64,000 nucleotides of DNA from UBA11574 sp963752565 (GCA_963752565.1 CAVVZC010000025.1:1-64000), one strand, 5' to 3'; positions 1 through 8,684 are shown, counted from the first letter of the stretch. A program made the numbers and translations. Notes: generated from the sequence alone by a model not told the origin.

Positions 1-2
1 CA

Positions 3-62
3 AATGAAATTGAATGTTTTCTGGATCCAAAAAGCTGCATTGAAAGTTTAGTTGATTTGTAA
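3..62 (+). CDS. possible 3' end of an upstream gene (partial)
   Basis: An open frame enters from the left edge and stops at TAA 60-62, giving a 19-residue C-terminus ending CIESLVDL. Nothing in it identifies a family. The frame starting at base 1 also stays open to a TAG at 49-51, so the assignment is weak. It is listed because the next gene starts 100 bases further on and the short open stretch looks protein-like in amino acid use. Confidence 0.3.
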   Translation, partial: NEIECFLDPKSCIESLVDL

Positions 63-161
63 TAGTTTGATACTTAATGATCGTGTCTCAATATTTCATG
101 AGAGATGTGGGTGGAATGATCTGCGGCCCTTGTAGCCTTGCCATAAAGCGGAGAGGGATCC

Positions 162-617
162 ATGTGGAGAGAGAAAGACATCACTAAGGAATACATCAAG
201 GGAGATGTAATTATACGGGAAGGAGAAATGGGAAAGGAAATGTTCATTATCCGGTCCGGCTCCGTAACCGTGACGAAAGAGCAGGATGGCCAAACAGTGA
301 TCCTAACCACACTTAAACGAGGCGACTTCTTTGGTGAAATGGCAATCCTGGAAAGCGCACCCCGAACGGCAACGGTAACAGCTAGGGAGGAAACGCGGGT
401 TGTTGTTTTGAACGTCGGTAGTTTTCTCATCAAGATACGAAAAGATCCTACATTTGCGTTCACCATGCTCCAGAAGATGAGCAACCGAATCAGGTTGTTA
501 AACAACCAGCTACTTAAAAGCCGGACGGGTGAAGATCAAGTAGATATGGGCATAGAGCACGGCGTTATTCGTGGAGAGTACCTGACCCAAGAAGAAGTAT
601 CACAGGAAACCCAATGA
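162..617 (+). CDS. cyclic nucleotide-binding domain protein
   Basis: A 151-residue protein that is essentially one cNMP-binding beta-roll with no C-terminal helix-turn-helix, so it is not a complete Crp/Fnr regulator. The phosphate-binding cassette lies at residues 57-72 (FGEMAILESAPRTATV) with the Glu59 and Arg68 that normally hold the cyclic phosphate. The ATG at 162 follows a GAGAGG ribosome-binding site. The stop overlaps the start of the next gene in an ATGA (614-617), so the two are co-translated. Such stand-alone domains usually sense cAMP, c-di-GMP or a related nucleotide and act on a partner; the metallophosphoesterase downstream is the obvious candidate, by inference only. Confidence 0.85.
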   Translation: MWREKDITKEYIKGDVIIREGEMGKEMFIIRSGSVTVTKEQDGQTVILTTLKRGDFFGEMAILESAPRTATVTAREETRVVVLNVGSFLIKIRKDPTFAFTMLQKMSNRIRLLNNQLLKSRTGEDQVDMGIEHGVIRGEYLTQEEVSQETQ

Positions 618-1399
618 ATCGATTTACTACCCTCGTGTATGAGGAACGCTTGTGCATCGTCTCTGACTTACACCTGGGAAATCCGGCCTTTAATCAAAGC
701 AAATGGCTGAGTGAATTCCTGGCCCATTTATCCGAGCAAGAGACGCAACTCTGCATTAATGGGGATGGTATTGATCTACTCTACCTTTCGGTGCCAAAAT
801 TTACGGCTGAGTTGAAAGAGATTTTGAAGGGACTGAAAAAATATTTGTCTCGAGGAGATCGGAAGATTTACTACGTGATCGGCAATCATGACATCTACAT
901 GGAGAGCTTTCTGGAAGACTCCAGCATTTTCACAACCGTACCTTTCCTAGACGTTGTTTCCGGCGGGAAGCGGATTCATATCGAGCACAGTCACCTGTAC
1001 GACCATTTCTTTCTATACTATCCCAGGACTTATATTGCGGTGACCAAATTCCTGGGTGTGCTTATCAAAATCGCACCCTGGCTATTTAATTTCTCGTTCA
1101 AGATCGAAGAGGGTTTCAGTTGGCTCAAGCGGAGCAGGTCAGCGGAAAGAAGAGAGCCGGCCGTCGATGATCCCAAGTATCTGCGGATTGCCGAGGAACT
1201 CTTCGGTCGCGGATTCGATGCGGTCGTTTTCGGCCACACGCACCGTTTCGGCGTTCAAAAAATGGGAAAAGGCTGCTATGCGAACGCCGGGAGCTGGATG
1301 GCGGAACAGGTTCATTACCTGCAGATTGATGAAGGCGATATCCGGCTGATGGAATGGAAAGGGGGGATTGAGAAAACTCTTTCCCCTTTTGAATTTTAG
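614..1399 (+). CDS. calcineurin-like metallophosphoesterase (LpxH-like)
   Basis: A 261-residue two-metal phosphoesterase. The ordered family motifs are visible: SDLHLG near residues 18-23 (D-x-H), GDGIDLL near 50, GNHD near 91 and GHTHR near 204. The layout resembles UDP-2,3-diacylglucosamine pyrophosphatase LpxH and YbbF-like proteins, but residues about 130-170 form a hydrophobic, basic insert that may lie on a membrane. It overlaps the cNMP-binding gene by 4 bases. The substrate cannot be read from the sequence: lipid A precursor, another nucleotide diphosphate lipid, or a cyclic nucleotide are all possible. Confidence 0.8.
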   Translation: MNRFTTLVYEERLCIVSDLHLGNPAFNQSKWLSEFLAHLSEQETQLCINGDGIDLLYLSVPKFTAELKEILKGLKKYLSRGDRKIYYVIGNHDIYMESFLEDSSIFTTVPFLDVVSGGKRIHIEHSHLYDHFFLYYPRTYIAVTKFLGVLIKIAPWLFNFSFKIEEGFSWLKRSRSAERREPAVDDPKYLRIAEELFGRGFDAVVFGHTHRFGVQKMGKGCYANAGSWMAEQVHYLQIDEGDIRLMEWKGGIEKTLSPFEF

Positions 1400-1470
1400 G
1401 CTGTAATTTTGATCTGGTCAAGTAAAAACGGACACGCAGTTAAGCGACTTTTGCCAAAGTAAAATTACTC

Positions 1471-1922
1471 TCAAAAATATTTGGGGTTTTGTATCCCAAA
1501 AAACAAATGGAGACAGTGACTGTTATAAAACATTTCAATATACTTGATTACGTCACTCCTGGCATCGTCCCTGGTTCTATAATTGATATCAACGATCCAT
1601 TCGGTTTTAAGGGAGTGAAATAAACTTTCCACCACGGCATTGTCCAGAAATCGCCCTTTCGGCTCATGCTGCAAATCATGCCGTATTGTTCTAACAGTTT
1701 TTGGTATTCGCTACCGGCGTATTGACTCCCACGATCGGAGTGATGAATTAAAACTTTTTCAGGCTTTCGGCGCCAGCAAGCCATCGATAGGGCTTCTTTA
1801 AACAGGGGAGCCTTCAAGCGATTGCTCATAGACCAGCCTACTATTTTACGTGAGGTCAAGTCTATGACTACAGCCAGATACCATGGAAATCGAGCGTGTA
1901 AAAAAACTTTGATAACTTGCAA
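1471..1922 (-). pseudogene. IS3-family transposase (OrfB, rve integrase core), decayed
   Basis: On the minus strand two overlapping frames together encode the C-terminal half of an IS3-type DDE transposase. The first (1922 to about 1645) carries YLAVVIDLTSRKIVGW and LIHHSDRGSQY with the second catalytic Asp; the second (about 1674 to 1471) continues with DNAVVESLFHSLKTEW holding the catalytic Glu. Both cover the same transition near 1645-1660, so a single-base frameshift broke the gene. The first catalytic Asp and the OrfA part are missing. The flank at 1412-1436 (a TGGTCAAGTAAAAACGGAC stretch) looks like an IS terminal sequence. It cannot transpose by itself. Confidence 0.85.
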
Positions 1923-2180
1923 ATACCTGTGTTCACTCGAAACTGTGGTATGTTAATGACTTATCAAAAATTGATGCCCATTTTATTTTCGTGTAGCTAA
2001 CCGGTATGTGGAAACGCCTGAATTACTGATATCATAATAGGTGATTGTCAAGTTAAGTAAATACTAATTATAACGATTGCATTATGGGACAAATGGTTTA
2101 GTCACTTCACACTTAATCGTTTTTTAGTTAACAGCCCCTTTCATGGACAAAAAAAGTCTGGTCCTTTGCGCAAAAAATCT

Positions 2181-2855
2181 CTACTCGAAGCCGATCCAAG
2201 TCGTTATATCCTCAACCGGTTCCCGCTTGCTGGCAACCTTGTTCGCCGGGAAATTCCAGTTGGGATACCCGATGGCAATGGAAATGACAATCCGTTTGGA
2301 TTCGGGTATTCCGGCAAATTCGTGTAACACTTCAGGATACGCGATTCCCTGGTTGACGATGCAGGTGCCCAGTCCATAATGGAGGGCGGCCAGACAAATA
2401 TTCTGAGTTACCGTTCCGATGTCGAAAATCGGCCTGGGATAGGACAACGAGCGATCCATTGAAATAACGATGGCCGCCGGTGCATTGAAGTACCGGAATC
2501 CCAGCGCCATCCACCTGTCCCTTTTCTTTAGATCCCCCCTCGGAATATCCATGAGATGAAAAAGCTGTTTGGCAATTTCGATCTGACGCCTCCGATACAC
2601 GCTGTCCCGGGGCAAACCTTTGGCCGGAAGATCGGGGTGAGGCGGTGCTTTTGATGTCAACTTTTCAATATTGGCCGTTCTGATGATATCCAGTAAATTC
2701 CCGGTGACGATGGTAAATTCCCATGGCTGGCTGTTTTCAGCCGAAGGGGCACGGGATGCAACTTCGATGATCTTTTTGAGAATATGTTGGGGAACAGGGT
2801 CGGCCGTAAAATCCCTGATGCTCTTTCGTGTTCTGATGGCTTCGATGATATTCAC
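2181..2855 (-). CDS. nitroreductase family protein
   Basis: A 224-residue FMN-dependent nitroreductase-fold oxidoreductase. The N-terminal RTRKSIRDF (FMN phosphate contact) and the ASRAPSAENSQPWEF segment are typical, and a second conserved region contains ICLAALHYGLGTC. Translation starts at GTG 2855-2853 behind an AAGGAG site. Members reduce nitroaromatics, quinones or flavins with NAD(P)H; the substrate here is unknown. It stands alone, next to the IS remnant and a repeat-rich gap. Confidence 0.9.
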   Translation of the reverse strand: MNIIEAIRTRKSIRDFTADPVPQHILKKIIEVASRAPSAENSQPWEFTIVTGNLLDIIRTANIEKLTSKAPPHPDLPAKGLPRDSVYRRRQIEIAKQLFHLMDIPRGDLKKRDRWMALGFRYFNAPAAIVISMDRSLSYPRPIFDIGTVTQNICLAALHYGLGTCIVNQGIAYPEVLHEFAGIPESKRIVISIAIGYPNWNFPANKVASKREPVEDITTWIGFE

Positions 2856-3437
2856 GGGTTAGCTCCTTTTCGATCTTACCTAAAAACTGCATGAAAATTT
2901 TTGAAAAGGAAAATATAAACAATATTTATAAACAGATAGATCCGATTTCGAGGTAGATCCGGACGCACGTTGTTGCTGTGGATCAACTTTTACGAATTTT
3001 TCAAAATTTTTCACCCTTCAGGATCACCGCTTTCATCCCGCCTATGGCGGGACTGTGTTGCAGAGCGTTTGCGGTAGCTTATTACAGCTTCACACCCTGC
3101 GTCTTGCAACTGTGGCGAAATCGGCATTTGCAGATTTTGGGTCTTAAACAAATTGATTTAAATGCGTTTCAGCACACAAGTCTTTTCCGTTGACAGGCGA
3201 TGAATTTTTATTATAGTAAATAATCTCGCATGTTATTCTCTTTCTTGTAACATTTATGCTTAACCTAGTTCAAGCCTGGATATTTCACCGGTAATTACCA
3301 CACTCAGAGAAAATTTATAGATAACGCCCCATCAGTAAAAGACGGTGTTATCTTGTATTTTAATAGGGTCTCTAAAAAGGACGCGTGTCGGGCAGGAATA
3401 TTTTTCATCTAACTTAACAATTGAGAGGTGCTTCAAA
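2856..3437. other. 582-bp gene-free region with repeat B copy and ppdK leader
   Basis: No convincing gene. It holds one copy of the palindromic repeat B (2996-3130). In the ppdK leader a 9-bp hairpin is formed by GATAACGCC (3320-3328) and GGTGTTATC (3344-3352), followed by a T-rich stretch. A short open frame inside repeat B (2978-3193) is not protein-like. Confidence 0.6.
2996..3130 (+). repeat. dispersed palindromic repeat B, copy 1
   Basis: It contains the hairpin TCCCGCC-TATG-GGCGGGA near 3035-3052, then GTTGCAGAGCG (3058-3068) facing CGTCTTGCAAC (3100-3110) around the core TTGCGGTAG / TTACAGCTTC. Copy 2 (7437-7560, opposite strand) and copy 3 (29933-30013) share the core, and copy 2 also shares the CCCTTC and CCCGCC hairpin flank. 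Confidence 0.75.
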
Positions 3438-6176
3438 ATGGCTAAGAAATGGGTGTATCTTTTAGATGAGGTCGATCAGGCAGAAGAGTATGTTGGCGGT
3501 GATTGGGATAAAGTGCGCGGATTGCTCGGCGGTAAAGGCGCAAATCTGTCGGAAATGGTTCGCATTGATATTCCTGTACCCCCCGGATTTACCGTTACCA
3601 CAGAAGCCTGTAATGCCTATCTCGCTTCAGGTGAAACTTTTCCTAAAGGAACGAGAGATGAAATGCTCGAGGCTTTGAAGGCGATTGAAAAAATAACCGG
3701 CAAAAAATTTGGTGACCCGAAAAATCCGCTGCTGATTTCCTGTCGAAGTGGCGCCAAGTTCTCCATGCCGGGCATGATGGACACGGTTCTTAATATTGGA
3801 CTGAACGATAAAACCGCCGAAGGAATGATCAAATTGACCGGCGATGAACGGTTTGTATTCGATTCTTATCGTCGTTTGGTGCAGATGTTCGGCAATGTGG
3901 TTATGGAAGCGCCTGATGAGGCCTTTGAGGAAGTCATCACCGAAGCCCGCGCAGAAGCAGGCGTTGAAACCGATGCCGAGCTGTCTGCCGATAATTGGAA
4001 GGATGTCATAAAAAAATTCAAAGTAATTTTCAAACAATATGCCGGCCGATATTTCCCAACCGATCCATTTGAGCAGCTTTTTATGGCCACAGAGGCTGTT
4101 TTCAGGAGCTGGAACGGCAAAAGGGCCGTTGATTATCGCAATGCAGCAGGGATTTCCCATGATTTGGGCACTGCGGTGACGGTTCAGACCATGGTTTTCG
4201 GAAATATGGGGGATGACAGTGCCACCGGTGTTGCTCTGACCCGGGACGGCTCCACAGGAGAAAATAGAATTGAAGGCGATTACCTGACCAACGCCCAGGG
4301 TGAGGACGTGGTTGCCGGAATCCGGTTAACCAATGAGATTTTCAGATTAAAAGAAGAGATGCCTGAGGCCTATGGTGAATTTGAGAAAATTTGCAAACAG
4401 CTGGATACGCATTATCGTGAGATGCAGGACGTTGAGTTTACCATTGAAAAGGGCAAGTTTTGGATGCTGCAAACCCGCGACGGCAAACGTACGGCCCAGG
4501 CCGCGGTCCGAATCGCCGTTGAGATGGTGGAGGAAGGGTTGATCACCAAAGAAGAAGCGGTGATGCGTATCAGTCCTGCACAGGTCGACTTTTTTCTGCA
4601 TCCACAGTTTGACCGGGAGGCAGTAAAAGAACTCAAAGCCAAAGGAGAAATGCTGGCCAGAGGTCTCAATGTTTCACCCGGAGCGGCATTCGGCGTCGTC
4701 GCTCTGGACGCGGATATTGCCGAGTTGTGGTCAAAGGAAGAAAACAAGAAAGTGATCATGGTTCGACCTGAAACCCGTCCGGACGACGTACACGGGATGC
4801 TCGCATCAGAGGGCATTCTCACCAGCCGTGGCGGTCGTACCAGCCATGCGGCTTTGGTTGCCCGCCAGTTTGGTAAACCCGCCGTGGTGGGCGTGTCTGA
4901 ACTGAAAATTGATATGGTCAAACGCCAAATGAAAGTCAAAGACAAAGTCATCAAAGAGGGTGACTGGATCTCAATTGACGGCACTGTCGGCGAACTCTAT
5001 CTCGGAAAGGTTAAAACAATGGTGCCGGACATCAAAGATCCGTTGCTGATGAAGCTACTTTCATGGGCGGATGAGTTCCGACGCCTGGGTGTATGGGCAA
5101 ACGCCGATTATCCTGCCGATGCTCAGCGTGCAAGGGAGTACGGCGCAGAAGGTATCGGCCTGTGTCGCACAGAGCACATGTTTTTCGAGGGCGAACGTCT
5201 GCCTTTTGTGCAAAAAATGATCATGACAGATCTGCCAAGTGAGCGGCGTGAATCACTTGCGGCGTTGCTGCCTTTTCAAAGAGAAGATTTTGCAGGTCTT
5301 TTCCGCGCCATGGACGGATTGCCCGTCATTATCCGCCTGATCGATCCTCCTTTGCACGAATTTTTACCCAACCACATTGATCTGCTGCGTGATCTGACAG
5401 ATCACAAGATTCGTCTGCTAAACGCCGGAACCCTCGAAGAAATCGATACGCTCTTGGACAAGATCGAAAAGGAAGAACACATTCTCAAACGGGTGGAAAG
5501 TCTGCACGAGTCAAATCCCATGCTGGGTCTGCGAGGCGTTCGGCTGGGCATCCATATTCCCGAAATGACCATTATGCAGGTCCGCGCCATTTTTGAGGCG
5601 GCTTGCATGGTGGCCAAAGAGGGCATCGACGTGCACCCCGAGGTGATGATTCCTTTGACCAGCCATGTGAACGAGCTGAAAGTTCAGCGAAAGATCCTTG
5701 AGGCCGAGGCCAAAAAGGTTATGAAAGAACAAGGCATTAAGCCGAAATACAAGTTCGGAACCATGATCGAGATCCCCCGTGCTGCTTTAACTTGCGACCA
5801 GATCGCGGAATATGCCGCTTTTATATCCTTTGGGACCAATGACCTGACCCAGACCACGTTCGGTATTTCCAGAGATGATGCTGAAGCCGGGTTTTTGATT
5901 GAATACATGGAAAAAGAAATCCTGCCGGAGAACCCGTTCGCCGTCATCGACCGCGACGGGGTGGGCATGCTGATGGAAATAGCGGTTCAAAAAGGGCGGT
6001 CCGTGCGGCCCGATCTGGAATGCGGTATCTGCGGAGAACACGGCGGTGATCCGGAGTCGATTCAGTTGTGCCATGAGCTGGGGTTGACATATGTTTCTTG
6101 CTCCCCATTCCGCATACCGGTTGCACGTCTGGCTGCCGCTCACGCAGCCCTGCGTGAGAAAAAGGCTGAAAAATAG
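3438..6176 (+). CDS. ppdK: pyruvate, phosphate dikinase
   Basis: A 912-residue PPDK that interconverts pyruvate + ATP + Pi with PEP + AMP + PPi. All three domains are present: an N-terminal ATP-grasp starting at GGKGANLSEM (31-40), the swivelling phosphohistidine domain with GGRTSHAALVARQFG (catalytic His470), and the PEP/pyruvate barrel ending with SFGTNDLTQTTFG and CGICGEHGGDP (general acid Cys865). The chosen ATG has a GAGAGGTG site; an upstream in-frame start at 3345 would add 31 unconserved residues. In an anaerobe lacking strong glycolysis it probably serves gluconeogenesis from pyruvate/acetyl-CoA. A hairpin in the leader might affect expression. Confidence 0.97.
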   Translation: MAKKWVYLLDEVDQAEEYVGGDWDKVRGLLGGKGANLSEMVRIDIPVPPGFTVTTEACNAYLASGETFPKGTRDEMLEALKAIEKITGKKFGDPKNPLLISCRSGAKFSMPGMMDTVLNIGLNDKTAEGMIKLTGDERFVFDSYRRLVQMFGNVVMEAPDEAFEEVITEARAEAGVETDAELSADNWKDVIKKFKVIFKQYAGRYFPTDPFEQLFMATEAVFRSWNGKRAVDYRNAAGISHDLGTAVTVQTMVFGNMGDDSATGVALTRDGSTGENRIEGDYLTNAQGEDVVAGIRLTNEIFRLKEEMPEAYGEFEKICKQLDTHYREMQDVEFTIEKGKFWMLQTRDGKRTAQAAVRIAVEMVEEGLITKEEAVMRISPAQVDFFLHPQFDREAVKELKAKGEMLARGLNVSPGAAFGVVALDADIAELWSKEENKKVIMVRPETRPDDVHGMLASEGILTSRGGRTSHAALVARQFGKPAVVGVSELKIDMVKRQMKVKDKVIKEGDWISIDGTVGELYLGKVKTMVPDIKDPLLMKLLSWADEFRRLGVWANADYPADAQRAREYGAEGIGLCRTEHMFFEGERLPFVQKMIMTDLPSERRESLAALLPFQREDFAGLFRAMDGLPVIIRLIDPPLHEFLPNHIDLLRDLTDHKIRLLNAGTLEEIDTLLDKIEKEEHILKRVESLHESNPMLGLRGVRLGIHIPEMTIMQVRAIFEAACMVAKEGIDVHPEVMIPLTSHVNELKVQRKILEAEAKKVMKEQGIKPKYKFGTMIEIPRAALTCDQIAEYAAFISFGTNDLTQTTFGISRDDAEAGFLIEYMEKEILPENPFAVIDRDGVGMLMEIAVQKGRSVRPDLECGICGEHGGDPESIQLCHELGLTYVSCSPFRIPVARLAAAHAALREKKAEK

Positions 6177-6196
6177 TTAAACCTAAACAAATAATG

Positions 6197-6273
6197 ATCA
6201 CGAAAACACGAAATGTTGAAAGCACGAAATAATATTAAACTTTCGTGTCTTCGTATTTTCGTGCTTTCGTGAT
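6197..6273. repeat. imperfect inverted repeat between ppdK and the sixA-like gene
   Basis: The arms 6197-6231 and 6241-6273 are near-complementary and each is built from short CACGAAA / TTTCGTG units. The element would form a long stem with a small AT-rich loop. It lies between stop and start, so it may act as a processing or weak termination site; no T-run follows. Confidence 0.7.
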
Positions 6274-6298
6274 GTATTCATCGGGAGGACGTTGTATC

Positions 6299-6760
6299 AT
6301 GGCACTGTTTCTTGTTCAACACGGCAAAAGCCTGCCCAAGGACAAAGATCCCAAAAAGGGTCTTTCTCAAGAGGGAATTGCCGAAACCGAACGCATTGCC
6401 CAGGTCGCCAAAGGATATGCGGTTGGTGTGTCAAAGATAACCCACAGCGGAAAGACCAGAGCCCGTCAGACCGCTGAAATCTTTGAAGCAGCCCTGAAAC
6501 TCCCGGGCGGGGTTCATGAGAGCGGCGGGCTGAGTCCCTTGGACGACGTGACCGTTTTTGCCGACACCATCGACAGCACAAAAGATGTTATGCTGGTGGG
6601 GCATCTGCCGTTCATGGAACGGCTGACCGCCTATTTGATCACAGGTTCTGCAGAAAAACCGGTATTTAAGTTTCAAAACAGCGGGATCGTCTGTCTGGAC
6701 ACAGACCCGGCCACCGGGTCCTGGGTGATCAAGTGGACTTTGATGCCCCATATCGGGTAA
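6299..6760 (+). CDS. sixA: SixA-like phosphohistidine phosphatase
   Basis: A 153-residue histidine phosphatase-superfamily protein of SixA size. The nucleophile motif at the N-terminus reads VQHGKS, with His8 kept and the usual Arg of RHG replaced by Gln. Conserved THSGKTRARQTAE and VGHLPFMERL (second catalytic His) follow. The ATG at 6299 follows GGGAGG; an in-frame start at 6245 lies inside the inverted repeat and is rejected. SixA removes phosphate from phosphohistidine domains; with ppdK, a phosphohistidine enzyme, just upstream, a role on PpdK or an Hpt protein is possible but unproven. Confidence 0.85.
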   Translation: MALFLVQHGKSLPKDKDPKKGLSQEGIAETERIAQVAKGYAVGVSKITHSGKTRARQTAEIFEAALKLPGGVHESGGLSPLDDVTVFADTIDSTKDVMLVGHLPFMERLTAYLITGSAEKPVFKFQNSGIVCLDTDPATGSWVIKWTLMPHIG

Positions 6761-6768
6761 GCATTATC

Positions 6769-6817
6769 CATAAAAAAATCGCCGAAGGCTTGACCAGAAT
6801 CGGTAAGCCTTCGGCGA
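6769..6817 (-). terminator. intrinsic terminator of the minus-strand lipoprotein gene
   Basis: A perfect 12-bp stem, CGCCGAAGGCTT (6780-6791) with AAGCCTTCGGCG (6805-6816), has a 13-nt loop. On the minus strand it is followed by seven U residues (6778-6772). It also lies just after the sixA-like stop on the plus strand and may serve both convergent genes. Confidence 0.85.
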
Positions 6818-6882
6818 CGGATTTACATTGCATTATACTGCAGACCTCGCTTCAAAGCTTTCAGCGATATCTGCAAAGTGTC

Positions 6883-7161
6883 TTATTGTTTGACCTCTTT
6901 GCTTTCAGGGGCCTCTTTAGCTTCAAGGCCACTTTTAAATTCTTTTTTGGAAATCTTTTTGACTTCAGAGTTCTGCAGCGTCACGCTGGTTTCGGTTTTT
7001 TTATCCGTGAATTTTATGGCGCCGCCGGGTTCATTTTTAATTTTCGTTGTGTAATAAACATGACCGCCGGCCGGGTCTTTGACCATATAATATCCCCCGC
7101 AGCCCGCAATCCCGACTAAAAAGAATATCGTCAGTACAAGTGCTAAAACTTTGTGTCTCAT
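6883..7161 (-). CDS. small lipoprotein, function unknown
   Basis: A 92-residue protein with a 20-residue hydrophobic signal and lipobox VGIAGC (Cys21), followed by YYMVKDPAGGHVYYTTK and a charged Lys/Glu-rich tail. The start has a strong GGGAGGAAAAA site and the gene ends at the terminator 6769-6817. The small two-stranded core recalls other short periplasmic lipoproteins, but I do not recognise a named family. It is probably anchored to a membrane and facing the periplasm. Confidence 0.75.
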   Translation of the reverse strand: MRHKVLALVLTIFFLVGIAGCGGYYMVKDPAGGHVYYTTKIKNEPGGAIKFTDKKTETSVTLQNSEVKKISKKEFKSGLEAKEAPESKEVKQ

Positions 7162-7281
7162 TTTTCCTCCCTTTTTGTTTTGGTATTTATCTTTTGTAAA
7201 AATGTTTTATTTTTATAATATTAAAATACGTTAAAGACAAGATATAATTTTTCATAAAAAACCTGGGTGAGAAGGATCGTT

Positions 7282-7575
7282 ATGCACGATACCGTCAATG
7301 CTAAAGTTCGGTTTTTGAGCCCATACATAATTGTCTGCGTGGGTTTACTAATTATCGTGTTCATCGTGGGTTTAACCGCTTGTTCAACAAAAAAGCTTAA
7401 TGAAATCAATCTGATGCCCGCACCGGACGTCTACGAAGAAGGCGCAGGGGGTGCCGCTGTAGTCGGCTACCGCACCGCAAGCGGTATCTTTGACAAGCGC
7501 CCTGCAACATCGTCCCGCCATAGGCGGGATAAAATCGGCATTCCCGAAGGGTTTCAAATGATGACAATTTTTTGA
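7282..7575 (+). pseudogene. truncated lipoprotein gene, 3' part replaced by repeat B
   Basis: The ATG at 7282 begins a signal sequence with lipobox GLTAC, followed by STKKLNEINLMPAPDVYEEG. That segment resembles the N-terminus of some periplasmic alpha/beta hydrolases, from memory and not verified. From about 7437 the frame runs through a reversed copy of repeat B and ends at 7575 in non-protein-like sequence. The gene therefore looks broken by the repeat, leaving about 55 native residues. A short secreted lipopeptide is an alternative. Confidence 0.55.
7437..7560 (-). repeat. dispersed palindromic repeat B, copy 2
   Basis: Read on the minus strand, this matches copy 1 across CCCTTCGGG, the CCCGCC-TATG-GGCGGG hairpin (7518-7534 on plus), GTTGCAGGGCG and the TTGCGGTAG...TACAGC core. 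It carries about 20 extra bases in the core arm relative to copy 1. It overlaps the 3' end of the truncated lipoprotein gene. Confidence 0.75.
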
Positions 7576-7698
7576 ATAAATACATTTACTTATTGGTTGA
7601 GACCTATTAGCAATTTTAGCAATGTGTATTTATCTTAAATTATTAATTTTTTTAAATTCCTGTCACTATTTGAAACGCTCGGTTTAGGTCAAAAGGTG

Positions 7699-7727
7699 TT
7701 GACGGATCTTTCAAGAAAAAGTATGGT
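7699..7727 (+). promoter_or_regulatory. sigma-70 type promoter for the 7762 gene
   Basis: TTGACG (7699-7704), a 17-bp spacer and TATGGT (7722-7727) lie 35 bases before the ATG. A -35 box with five of six consensus bases and ideal spacing supports it. Confidence 0.55.
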
Positions 7728-7761
7728 ATGACAGTGATTAACATACAGCGAGGTGTTAAGA

Positions 7762-8160
7762 ATGATGGAAACCAAGGGTCTTGACAAGCTTTTTGCACCA
7801 GATGTTTTAAAACAGCTATTTCCAAAAGACCGATCGGACCAATTTTTTGATGCCCTTTACGGAGATGCCGGAGAAGGTGCTTACGACATCAGTCTCGAAT
7901 TCATCGGCTCTAAAGAAAACCGGCTTGAGTTTATGCTGCGTTTGACCCAGCGACCCGGAAAATGTATCACCTGCAGTCTTACCTACGGCCTGCCCGAAGT
8001 CTTTACCCGTCATCCGATCATCAACATCAACGGGCTGGTTCAAAACATCGGAGCACTCCTTGACGGCAGGGGCCAGTGCGTTGACTGGCAACTTAGGCCC
8101 ACCCAGGAAGTGTCGAATGATGTACATGTTATACCCTTTATCATTAACTTGGAAACCTGA
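7762..8160 (+). CDS. conserved hypothetical protein
   Basis: A 132-residue soluble protein with no signal or membrane segment. Recognisable blocks are LFPKDRSDQFFDALYGDA, LRLTQRPGKCITCSLTYGLPEV with a C-x-x-C pair, and a C-terminal VHVIPFIINL. I recall similar Desulfobacterota proteins of the same size carrying an inherited and misleading eukaryotic homeobox name; no function is established to my knowledge. The ATG at 7762 follows GAGGTG; an in-frame start at 7753 overlaps that site. A promoter lies just upstream and a ferritin-like gene 29 bases downstream. Confidence 0.75.
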   Translation: MMETKGLDKLFAPDVLKQLFPKDRSDQFFDALYGDAGEGAYDISLEFIGSKENRLEFMLRLTQRPGKCITCSLTYGLPEVFTRHPIININGLVQNIGALLDGRGQCVDWQLRPTQEVSNDVHVIPFIINLET

Positions 8161-8189
8161 CCCAAACACATAAAATTAAAACTAAGTAC

Positions 8190-8651
8190 ATGTTTTCATT
8201 AAGGGATATTGTGGGCATCGCTGTTCAGATCGAACAAAACGGCGAGAAAATATACAGACGAGCAGCGGAAAAAATTGAAGATCCTTCGCTGCGCCCCCTG
8301 CTGCAATGGCTGGCTGATCAAGAGGTCAAGCATGTGGAATGGTTTGCAACTCTCAAAGATAAAATCGCAGACACCGGAGAACATCCCGAACAGGAGAAAT
8401 TCGGCCGGGCGTTATTGCAGGATGCTGTGGGGACCCACAGCTTAGCGCTGGAAGATGCGGATTTTTCCGCCATGGAACAGGTTCAGGACCTGATCAATCT
8501 GGTCGTGGAATTTGAAAATGACACGGTGCTGTTTTACAAAATGCTCCAGCCCCTGATCGAAGATCAGGAGACCCTCGACCAGTTACATGCCATTATCAAA
8601 GAAGAAGAGGATCATGCAGAGTGTCTGAAAAAGGTGCTGTCTAAATCTTAA
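8190..8651 (+). CDS. ferritin-like / rubrerythrin-type diiron protein
   Basis: A 153-residue four-helix bundle protein. Two carboxylate/His pairs typical of the diiron site are seen: EQNGEKIYRRAA with DQEVKHVEWF, and VVEFENDTVLFYKML with IIKEEEDHAECL. It lacks the C-terminal rubredoxin domain of full rubrerythrin, so electron delivery must come from elsewhere. Such proteins remove peroxide in anaerobes. It lies directly after the 7762 gene and may share its transcript; no clear Shine-Dalgarno precedes the ATG. Confidence 0.85.
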   Translation: MFSLRDIVGIAVQIEQNGEKIYRRAAEKIEDPSLRPLLQWLADQEVKHVEWFATLKDKIADTGEHPEQEKFGRALLQDAVGTHSLALEDADFSAMEQVQDLINLVVEFENDTVLFYKMLQPLIEDQETLDQLHAIIKEEEDHAECLKKVLSKS

Positions 8652-8684
8652 GTCGAGGATGATAAAGGCTGATTTTATGTCCAT

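Noticed and set aside
1471..1922. Intact insertion sequence
   Set aside because: The transposase is frameshifted and lacks its N-terminal half, and no paired terminal repeat was found on the far side.
2978..3193. 71-codon open frame before ppdK
   Set aside because: It runs through repeat B copy 1 and has no ribosome-binding site or protein-like composition.
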